This document shows positions 54,918-62,141 of a DNA stretch of 64,000 bases, one piece after another; position 1 is the stretch's first letter; the number at the start of each line of letters is the position of its first letter. The translations under genes and the position numbers were made by a program. Location of the stretch: positions 1 to 64,000 of the forward strand of contig CATLJY010000888.1 of assembly GCA_949987705.1 (NCBI GenBank). The letters are read 5' to 3'. The stretch is from Thereva unica (Eukaryota; Arthropoda; Insecta; Diptera; Therevidae). Under the pieces are notes generated by a model, which was not told the origin of the DNA, did no database searches, and saw only the letters and a program-made list of their open reading frames with translations.

Positions 54918-57900
54918 TTACCGGATCTTGACAAAAATGTTTTCACCACATACTTGTGTTGAAAAGCTATCAACAATCTCGTTTAGAGCTTTTGAAGTTT
55001 CAAATTTAGAAGACATCAAGTGCTTCATTTGTGAAAATTTTTCCACCATTATCCGGTTGAAATCTGTAATCTTCATGGGCAAAGCACTAACCCCCACGTT
55101 GCCGGCGATATTTCTGGTCGGTTGATTATTATTTATGACAATCTCCGTATTATGGGCCAATTCTGGTGATTTTTTCTGCGACAGTGGCTGCGACAAATGA
55201 TTATAAAACATGTCACTCATCATCCAGATAAATAAATAGAGTCCGGTTTCGCCCGAATCCAGTTTCTTGTACATGGCATATTTCTGCATCGTTAGCTGGC
55301 AGCCGAGAACTTCATTTGTATACTTGAGTGTACCGTCATTAACGAAATCTGTCCGCGCAAATTTAGCGCCCGTCACTACTTCGGCAAACTGGTAGCGGCG
55401 ATTAAATAGCTTCATGCGTACAATTTCGGCCGTGTCTGAGGTGGCGGGAACGGGGTTCGATGAAAATATGGGCTGGCACGCGATACGCAGTTTGGAAAAG
55501 TTTTGCGTAAAGAATTTGCGCTCACTGAGCACGCTAAAGTTGCAAATGTTTTTAAACTCGCTGCCGACCTTCTTGACCTCATCAAACCATACAACCAGGT
55601 TGGCGGCGAATGGAAACGTAAAGATGTTGCCCGAATCCTTTTCGCAGTTGAGCAGATCGGCTCCATTAAAGTGCTGCTTGACATCGGTGGCAAACAACTT
55701 CATGATGATCTCGATAAAGAAATTCTTGCCGGTGCCGGTCCTGTTGTAGAAGACTAGCGCCTCACGGGTAGTGTTGCCCTTGTACGTGAGGCCGCAGAGA
55801 CTCTTCAAGAGATCAACCATTGTGCCGGCCTCAAACTGTCCCTGCATAACGAGATTGACGATGCCGCCAAATAGGTGCTGATAGATATCAGCCGGCAGTT
55901 TGTTGGGCTGAGGGTATCCGCGCTCTAGGCTGTAGCCGCGAATAAAGGTGTTGAGTTCATCATCCGGCAGGGTGACCATTGTGGCAAAGTAGAATTTCTC
56001 AAACAGTTTCGCCAGCGTAGATCCGCCATACGACAGCACAACGTTGCCGCAATGTCTAATCAAAAGCTCGCAAATCTCTCCATATAGCGCCTCTTGGCTG
56101 TCGTAGAGTTTGCGGAAAAAGGCCGTGTCTGCGTGTATGTGGTGGCGTCCCATCCGCACAAACCACGTCAAGATGAGAAAAACAAACGATGTGTGGCGGG
56201 GTGGAATCTGCACGAGGCTCGTGTCGGTGGTGGAGTTTAGAAATGCCTTAAACGCCATTATATTGATCGTACTGTAGATATCGTCAGTCTCGTATAGGGT
56301 GTTGTGTTGCAGCAGCATGATGCGGTTGTCGGTGACAAGGTCCTTATTGGAGAGGCTCTTTGAATGTATGTGCCGGCGAATCAAGTCGACCAAGTCCTCA
56401 TTGATGACTGGCTCGTCCTCATCGATATTGGCAAAATTGATTTGTTGAGGTCGCGCGCCCCCGCCGTCGACATCCATCGCCACGTCGTCATCGGTGCTTG
56501 TATCGCTTTCCGATACGGTACCGGTGTAGTAGGCCTCCGACACGTCGGAAAAGATGCGCAGCACGGTGCAGCCGGGGTACTTGACACACAACGGCTCCCT
56601 CGCCGAGTAGGCGCAAAATACCATGTACAGATGACTCATGAATTTATACAAGAGTGGGTGGCAGTGGGCCAGGTCTGCAAAGATGGCGGGCGGCAGCGGC
56701 ACATCGTTGAGGTCCAGCGGCAGCGCCTGGTACGAGGTAGTAAGGTGGTTAAATGCAACCAGGTCGTTGGGGTTCTGCGTGAGGGGGTTGAAGATGGTGG
56801 TCGTGAGCGTGGTCATCGCTCGATTGTAGTGGCAATAATTGATGAAATGGCGGGCCTTGAGCAAGCAATCAAACAGTACATTTTTGAGTGTGTCGTCGAA
56901 GCAATTATAGAGAATTGATTCATCGTTAATCATGCGCGTCATGTTGTCGTCAGTCTTGATATTGATGAGCCCAAAGTAGCTGGGCGAGTGCGCCTCAAAT
57001 ATGCGGGTGATGGGGTCATATATGCCCGGCTTGCGCCTGTACCAGTAAACCAAAAAGGCCGGCTCTGTATCTGTAACTCGGTGGGCGAGCGAGTAATCGA
57101 CAATCGCCAGCTCGTTGGGCTCGACTCGCTTGTACGAGTGCTCGTAGTAGACCAGGATGTAGTTGTCGTCCTTGGATACCAAAAACGCCACATATTTGGT
57201 AAAGAGCTTCGACACATCGTTGGTAGCGGCGGGCTTGGGCTGGGTTGTGTTCCCGCGCTTGCGCTTGGCCGGGGGTTGTTCCCTTTCGCCGGCGGTCGCC
57301 CCAAAGACCTTGCCAAAGTGCTCAAATCGCGCCTGCACGTTCGGCAGCCGGCCCATGTCGAGTAAAAAAAACAGCAAATCTGGAAAGATGAAGGTGCCGG
57401 TGATCGCGGTGGTGTAACTCTCGAGGTTCATCTGGACATCTGGTCCGAGTATGTGCAGGATGGTAAACTGGAGTGCGGGCGGTTGCGCGAGAATCAGCAG
57501 CAGCCCATAGACATTGTTGATCTTGTCCCGCAGCGTCTGCTCGGACGAGTGCAGCTTGGCCCGCAGAAACAGCGACACGACCGAGGTAACGTGGCCAGCG
57601 TTGAGCATCTCGGTAAATATATGGCGGTACATCGAAGCCAGCATCTCGTTGTGCTGCAACTGGCTCTCTGGGAGGTTTATGTTGACGTTTAGCGACAACT
57701 TGCAGTCGTTGAGCCGCTTTTCAATAAATTTTCTATCTACACAACACGGTAGGTTATGCGCTTCACAGTACACGGCATAGGCATACGGAATAACGGCGGC
57801 CAGGTCCGGCCACTGCTTCCCAATACAGATATCAATCAGCCTAAAGATGCGCGTCCAGGTGGTGTCGTCGACCCGCTCGGAACATACGTTATATATCTGC

Positions 57901-59168
57901 TTCATCAGCTTGGCTTCGTCCTCGGTCAGCACCGGGTCGCACTTGCGCCTGATTGCGTCCAGGTCGCACGCACCCTCGTCGTCATCGAGCTCGCTGCGCA
58001 CCATGTTGATGGTGGTAAAGAGATCATCGATATTGTCTGGCTCATCTTCCTCTGCGCACACAGATTCGAAAATCTCGCTGATGGGCCGCCGAAAGGCGAT
58101 ATCGGTCTTGAACACAATGTCGTAAAACTCTTCCCTCTCGAGCAGATCGTGTTGCGCCGCTTCATCTACCGAAGCGGAATCCGACACGGTGGTCCAGGTC
58201 GCGCGGTTACACAACTGTATGTGGCAGCGAAAGAGTTGCTCGAGCGTGTTTTGGTTCACCTGCAGCGACCGCCTACCTGAATGAAATCCGATGCGCGACG
58301 ATAAATTAAATTTGCTGTAGAAGAAATCGAGCCTGCCCGAAGGCACAAATGTCGTCTCGAAGAATCCATTATGTCCCGTGATGTACGGTACAGCTGCCTT
58401 GGTGGCCGGCCGCGTAAATAGCGTGTATATCTTGCGCTTGTCGACGGCCACGGGCGACAATCTGAACCACTGGTCAATGGTGGGCCGCTCTACAAAGACG
58501 GCGTCGCTGGTATCGTATATCAGGTGGCTGCGTCCCCCGGGCAGTGTCCAGCACTCGACCAGGTCGATGGAAACCCCTCCGCCGGGATTAAGTCCGCTGG
58601 CCAAATCCATCAAAAGCAAGTCGTTGGTGAGCGTGTCAAACTGCGCCTTCGATACCAGATGAAACGACGATTTGGGCGACTCCTGGCGCCGCGATATCGT
58701 GACCTTGTCCGGCCCAATATCGTAGCGCGCCAACTTGTCGAAAACGTACTGCAGTCCCTTATCGAGCTGGTTCGGCACGGGGTCGTCCAGGTCCACGAGC
58801 AGCCGGCGAAACGGCAGCCCCTTAAACTGCAACTGAATCGAGTGAGCGGGGAGGCCGCGCAGGAAACGCACATAAAGCACACACAGCAGGCAGTGGTATC
58901 CGACATAGGTGATGGGCTCGGGCCTCGTTGCGATAGCCACCCCCTGGGCGTTGATGGCCGGCTCGTAAGTGAAAAATTTTACATCGTCCTCGGCTGGCGC
59001 AAATGCATGGTACAGGAAGCGAAGCAACTCGGGAACACTGCCATCGCCCATATAGGCGATGAGCTGCTGCTTGACACACTGCCGGTCACTACTCGGGATG
59101 CGACTCAGCTGAATAATGTTTCCAATAGATTCTTCAGCTTGCTTTTGGAGCTCGTCGATTGACGACAT
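54918..59168 (-). CDS. helicase: Replicative DNA helicase with primase-like N-terminus
   Basis: 1416 residues from the first ATG. The C-terminal part carries the helicase ATPase: Walker A NRTGTGKNFF at about 1140-1150 and Walker B LVVWFDEVKKV some 50 residues later, as in P143-type helicases of this order. Near the N-terminus the three archaeo-eukaryotic primase motifs stand in order: D-L-D within RLLVDLDDP (126-128), S-F-H within KSSFHLV (168-170) and I-D within GVSIDLV (201-202). That suggests a primase-helicase in one chain, as in D5-type proteins. Nudiviruses lack the baculovirus primase LEF-1, so this would make sense. A basic PPAKRKRG segment may be a nuclear signal. No TAAG near the ATG. 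Confidence 0.85.
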   Translation of the reverse strand: MSSIDELQKQAEESIGNIIQLSRIPSSDRQCVKQQLIAYMGDGSVPELLRFLYHAFAPAEDDVKFFTYEPAINAQGVAIATRPEPITYVGYHCLLCVLYVRFLRGLPAHSIQLQFKGLPFRRLLVDLDDPVPNQLDKGLQYVFDKLARYDIGPDKVTISRRQESPKSSFHLVSKAQFDTLTNDLLLMDLASGLNPGGGVSIDLVECWTLPGGRSHLIYDTSDAVFVERPTIDQWFRLSPVAVDKRKIYTLFTRPATKAAVPYITGHNGFFETTFVPSGRLDFFYSKFNLSSRIGFHSGRRSLQVNQNTLEQLFRCHIQLCNRATWTTVSDSASVDEAAQHDLLEREEFYDIVFKTDIAFRRPISEIFESVCAEEDEPDNIDDLFTTINMVRSELDDDEGACDLDAIRRKCDPVLTEDEAKLMKQIYNVCSERVDDTTWTRIFRLIDICIGKQWPDLAAVIPYAYAVYCEAHNLPCCVDRKFIEKRLNDCKLSLNVNINLPESQLQHNEMLASMYRHIFTEMLNAGHVTSVVSLFLRAKLHSSEQTLRDKINNVYGLLLILAQPPALQFTILHILGPDVQMNLESYTTAITGTFIFPDLLFFLLDMGRLPNVQARFEHFGKVFGATAGEREQPPAKRKRGNTTQPKPAATNDVSKLFTKYVAFLVSKDDNYILVYYEHSYKRVEPNELAIVDYSLAHRVTDTEPAFLVYWYRRKPGIYDPITRIFEAHSPSYFGLINIKTDDNMTRMINDESILYNCFDDTLKNVLFDCLLKARHFINYCHYNRAMTTLTTTIFNPLTQNPNDLVAFNHLTTSYQALPLDLNDVPLPPAIFADLAHCHPLLYKFMSHLYMVFCAYSAREPLCVKYPGCTVLRIFSDVSEAYYTGTVSESDTSTDDDVAMDVDGGGARPQQINFANIDEDEPVINEDLVDLIRRHIHSKSLSNKDLVTDNRIMLLQHNTLYETDDIYSTINIMAFKAFLNSTTDTSLVQIPPRHTSFVFLILTWFVRMGRHHIHADTAFFRKLYDSQEALYGEICELLIRHCGNVVLSYGGSTLAKLFEKFYFATMVTLPDDELNTFIRGYSLERGYPQPNKLPADIYQHLFGGIVNLVMQGQFEAGTMVDLLKSLCGLTYKGNTTREALVFYNRTGTGKNFFIEIIMKLFATDVKQHFNGADLLNCEKDSGNIFTFPFAANLVVWFDEVKKVGSEFKNICNFSVLSERKFFTQNFSKLRIACQPIFSSNPVPATSDTAEIVRMKLFNRRYQFAEVVTGAKFARTDFVNDGTLKYTNEVLGCQLTMQKYAMYKKLDSGETGLYLFIWMMSDMFYNHLSQPLSQKKSPELAHNTEIVINNNQPTRNIAGNVGVSALPMKITDFNRIMVEKFSQMKHLMSSKFETSKALNEIVDSFSTQVCGENIFVKIR

Positions 59169-59302
59169 AGCGAATTTACATACACGATACAACTGAGTAA
59201 TACCGTCACACTCAAAATCAGTGTCTCGACTAAATACTGAAAAAATTTCGCACCGTATTTATTCAAAATCATACGCCGATAGAGCTCTTCAAATGTAGTC
59301 AT
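59105..59302 (-). CDS. Small membrane protein (65 aa), late type
   Basis: The ATG follows TGTAAGAG, a late motif, and the frame runs 64 bases into the helicase gene. A membrane segment lies at about 23-45 (FQYLVETLILSVTVLLSCIVYV), followed by a serine/lysine-rich tail. In related viruses small PIF genes lie near the helicase, but no family match is visible. Confidence 0.6.
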   Translation of the reverse strand: MTTFEELYRRMILNKYGAKFFQYLVETLILSVTVLLSCIVYVNSLCRQSTSSKSKLKNLLETLFS

Positions 59303-59601
59303 CTCTTACACATCTGTCGGAATCGCTCGCGCAGCTTCGCTAGTCAGTCGGATATGGCGGGAAGTTCGACAACCACCACCATCGAAACCGTCATCTTATC
59401 TATGGGAATGCGCTCGATATGACTGGAGCTCCCCGAGGGTTCGAGCTCGGCATGTCCAGCAGCGGATGAAAATTGTTGACCCCGCCTTGGTCTTCTGCGC
59501 ATCTCGTTAGTATTAAATGGTGGTGCAACTAGAGCAGGGTATTGGGCGTGCAAAAGAGAAAAAGACTAGTTTAATCATCATCATTTATTGCATATTTTAA
59601 G
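59303..59601. other. Intergenic region with hr-like and duplicated sequence
   Basis: No gene supported. 59430-59490 resembles hr flank sequence. 59535-59590 contains a near copy of sequence from 9086-9155, including the end of the zinc-finger gene, with the block 'gagaaaaagactagttta' shared. TTTTAAG at the end is the late promoter of the Fis1-like gene. Confidence 0.55.
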
Positions 59602-59955
59602 ATGGACAACCAGTACGAGCGCGCCTATGCCGACGTACGTTCTAACCGCAAGTCGGATATCGAGCGGGGGCTGGCGGCGATCGGCGAGCTGCTGCAGCAG
59701 CCAGAGTACAAGTTCAACCAGGACCTTGTGTTCAACCGGGCGTACGGGCACTACCGCCTCATGCACTACGCGGAGGTGGAGCGCATATTCAAGGGCCAGA
59801 CAATTGTCGATGACCGCATACGTACACTCTACACGCTGTCGCAGGAGAAGAAGCACGAGCGGCAGGGGCTCATCACCAAGCAAAACAAAGTCAGCCAGCT
59901 GAGCGGAATCACAATAATCGCTCTCTTGACGGTTCTCCTATTTAAAATGACTTAG
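59602..59955 (+). CDS. Fis1-like mitochondrial fission protein, tail-anchored
   Basis: 117 residues. Residues 16-95 follow the Fis1 pattern: a helix with DIERGLAAIGELL, then LVFNRAYGHYRLMHYAEVERIF as the first TPR-like pair, then DRIRTLYTLSQEKKHERQGLITK. The C-terminus is a single membrane helix (about 101-115) ending KMT, as in tail-anchored outer mitochondrial membrane proteins. Cellular Fis1 recruits the fission dynamin Drp1 and TBC1D15-type partners; its length is about 150, so this copy lacks part of the N-terminal helix and loops. TTTTAAG ends just before the ATG, so it is expressed late. Remodelling of mitochondria or peroxisomes during infection is inferred. Confidence 0.75.
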   Translation: MDNQYERAYADVRSNRKSDIERGLAAIGELLQQPEYKFNQDLVFNRAYGHYRLMHYAEVERIFKGQTIVDDRIRTLYTLSQEKKHERQGLITKQNKVSQLSGITIIALLTVLLFKMT

Positions 59956-59962
59956 ACAAATT

Positions 59963-60493
59963 TTAGATTACTACAAAGTTTATTTTTCTCTTCATCAATA
60001 TGATGTACAATAGCAGATTTGTGCGTTGTAAAAAAAACACCATCTCGGCAAAGTTGAGTCTATTGTCGATGCGTACGGGCAGCTTGTGAAAGTTGGTGCG
60101 CACCAAAAAGGCGTAGAATGCAGCATAGGAAAAGCTGCTCTGCAGGCAATCGATGGTGTGCGCGTACTTGGTACTGGCGCTGCTGGCGGCGCCCAGCTTT
60201 ATGTAGACCGTGTTGTCGTCGACCTTGGCGTGGTGGTACTTGAAATTGCATCTCTTTAAGAGTGAGTGCCACTCGGGGCTCTGGAAGTCGCACGGCCGAA
60301 GCAGGTCCTGGCACATATCGTGGAGCGCCACCCTGCTCGTGAAAAAGGTGTTGTAGTTGACTGGATCCAGCCGCGTCTGGCCGGCGGCCCTGCGTACCTC
60401 TTGGATGCGCTTTAGTTCCTTGTCGTAGGGCGTCTCTCTTTTTTTCTTGGCCGCCGCGGCGGGGGCCTTGAACTTTGGCATCTGGAGCGCCAT
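59963..60493 (-). CDS. Hypothetical basic protein (176 aa), late type
   Basis: The start at 60493 follows CTTAAG directly; this motif also contains the stop of the upstream gene (60495). The N-terminus is lysine/alanine-rich (FKAPAAAAKKKRE), the rest globular, ending with an amphipathic hydrophobic stretch (LLLYIILMKRKINFVVI). No family recognised. Convergent with the Fis1-like gene. Confidence 0.65.
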   Translation of the reverse strand: MALQMPKFKAPAAAAKKKRETPYDKELKRIQEVRRAAGQTRLDPVNYNTFFTSRVALHDMCQDLLRPCDFQSPEWHSLLKRCNFKYHHAKVDDNTVYIKLGAASSASTKYAHTIDCLQSSFSYAAFYAFLVRTNFHKLPVRIDNRLNFAEMVFFLQRTNLLLYIILMKRKINFVVI

Positions 60494-60494
60494 C

Positions 60495-61508
60495 TTAAGT
60501 CTTTCGCGTCTTGAACGAGAATGTGGTTCCGGCAACTGGTTTACTGATTTTTATATTGACTGTTTTTTTCATCGCCTCATAGATGGGTCTGAAGCGGGCG
60601 TGGGTCTGTTTGTCGGGCTTACCGTCGATGGGGTTCTGGTCGATAAAGTGGTTGAGCACAGGCTGGATGGCAGTCTCCATGATGACCGAGATGACCGTGA
60701 GGTACGAGAGGTGAATCTTGTTGCGCGCCGTCCAGATATCTGAGAGATTGGCGTGCACCTGGCGCTCGATGATGCGAATATCTGGACAGGTGCCGGCTTC
60801 TTGGTTGCCTGTGGTGTTTGTGTTGAAAAACTGGGGCCCGTTGCCGCAGAAGCGCACATCGATGAGCTCGCGCTCGGGCGGGTCGTAGCGGCCGGCGTCG
60901 TTGGTGTGGTACTGGTACAGCGTCTCGGCCGACTCTTCTATGCATATGTCGGTGGATATCTTGTTGAGGACCTGCCGGTATTCGTCCTCGGAGTAGCCGG
61001 TGGCGGAGGCGTCCCAGTCCCAGTTGCTGTCGTTGGCGTGCGGAGCCCGGATATAGCCGTCATTGTTGTCGTAGAGGAAGAAGAAGAGCTTGATGTTGCC
61101 AACCAAACGGGCGAGCGCGGCCCGGCTGAAGGTGACGACCAGCAAACTGCACATGTTTTCGATAAAGATGTTGATCGGGAAGCTCATGGACGGCACTTGG
61201 TCCATCTGGTGGAACTTTATGTTCTCGTACGGCCCGAATCTCGTGCGTAAATATGTATACATGAATTCTTCAAAGCGCTCGGTAAAAAAATCGAGTATCG
61301 CTGTCGGGTTGGTGACGTCGACAAAGTGGTTAAAGATGTCGGCAATGGTATCGTGGGCCACGATGCCGAAAAAGAGGTGGTTGAATATTGCGGCGCAGCG
61401 CGCCAGGTTGGTGTAGTGGTACAGGTCCGGGGTCTTTTGGTCCAGCACCAGCTCGCCCAGTTTAGTGTTGGGCGGTGGACCCCCCATATAGGGCACATCA
61501 ATTTCCAT
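60495..61508 (-). CDS. Hypothetical protein (337 aa), late type
   Basis: TTAAGTAAG lies eight bases before the ATG. Globular protein with aromatic-rich helices in the N-terminal half and a basic end (SFKTRKT). No motif was recognised; it does not show integrase (VLF-1) or sulfhydryl oxidase (P33) residues. Followed two bases later by the gene at 60493, so the pair may share a transcript. Confidence 0.65.
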   Translation of the reverse strand: MEIDVPYMGGPPPNTKLGELVLDQKTPDLYHYTNLARCAAIFNHLFFGIVAHDTIADIFNHFVDVTNPTAILDFFTERFEEFMYTYLRTRFGPYENIKFHQMDQVPSMSFPINIFIENMCSLLVVTFSRAALARLVGNIKLFFFLYDNNDGYIRAPHANDSNWDWDASATGYSEDEYRQVLNKISTDICIEESAETLYQYHTNDAGRYDPPERELIDVRFCGNGPQFFNTNTTGNQEAGTCPDIRIIERQVHANLSDIWTARNKIHLSYLTVISVIMETAIQPVLNHFIDQNPIDGKPDKQTHARFRPIYEAMKKTVNIKISKPVAGTTFSFKTRKT

Positions 61509-61639
61509 TGTGCTTACTTAATTTAGCCCTCGACACCGACAGCGACCCGCAACTCGATCGGCTTGTCAAAAATTAACAAGAGCTGATCCCGCCCGACCGG
61601 CCTGCGCGATCGCCAAGATCGAAAATCGAGAACGGTATG

Positions 61640-61870
61640 CTGCATGTGGGCAAAGTGCGGGGCTGCCCGCAACTTGCCCGCAAAAACTGAGTTGCATCAC
61701 GCGGAATTTTTGCGGGCAAATTGTCTCGGCCCGCAGCTTGCCCGCTGAACTTTGTTATCCTGCCATATAAAAGTAACGAAATCTTGCGGGCAAGCTGCGG
61801 GCAAGGGGGTGTTTGCCCGTAAGGTTTTGGCCGGGACCCCTGTGGGCAAGCTGCGGTATGCCCGCAAAAA
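61640..61870. repeat. Cluster of GCGGGCAA / TTGCCCGC motifs
   Basis: In a non-coding stretch (61509-62141) the word GCGGGCAA or its complement occurs about nine times, in both directions, some back to back as CTTGCGGGCAAGCTGCGGGC (61783-61802). A TATAAAA lies within at about 61766. The spacing is irregular. It resembles an array of binding sites for a protein dimer, such as an origin or enhancer, and is unrelated to the hr family. Confidence 0.6.
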
Positions 61871-61979
61871 AACTCACCGACAACAAACACTCTGACATTT
61901 TTTTTCCGACAATCTTTAAAAACGAGTCGCAGGAAAAACTACTTGTCACAACTTTGCCACCCACCGAGCGAGTTGCACG

Positions 61980-62126
61980 ATGGCGAGTACATTCTTTGAA
62001 GAGCAGCCGCAGTTGCCAAAACTAGCCAGAGCTAGGGTCCGGCGGATGACCAGGGTGCCGGCGACGCGGTGGATCCGGTCTGCGCTCTCGAAAATTGTTG
62101 TTGTTGTTTCCAATATACTTGATTAG
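61980..62126 (+). CDS. Possible small basic ORF (48 aa)
   Basis: An ATG at 61980 opens 48 codons with a basic centre (ARARVRRMTRVPATRW) and a hydrophobic end (IVVVVSNIL). No TAAG or TATA-CAGT pair is close to it. It ends 15 bases before the convergent p74 gene. Weak candidate. Confidence 0.3.
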   Translation: MASTFFEEQPQLPKLARARVRRMTRVPATRWIRSALSKIVVVVSNILD

Positions 62127-62141
62127 AGAATTAGAGTTGTT

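Noticed and set aside
56364..56918. 184-codon plus-strand frame opposite the helicase gene
   Set aside because: Antisense shadow of a well-supported gene, with no promoter.
61755..61964. Minus-strand frame across the GCGGGCAA cluster
   Set aside because: It lacks an ATG start and is made up of translated motif repeats.
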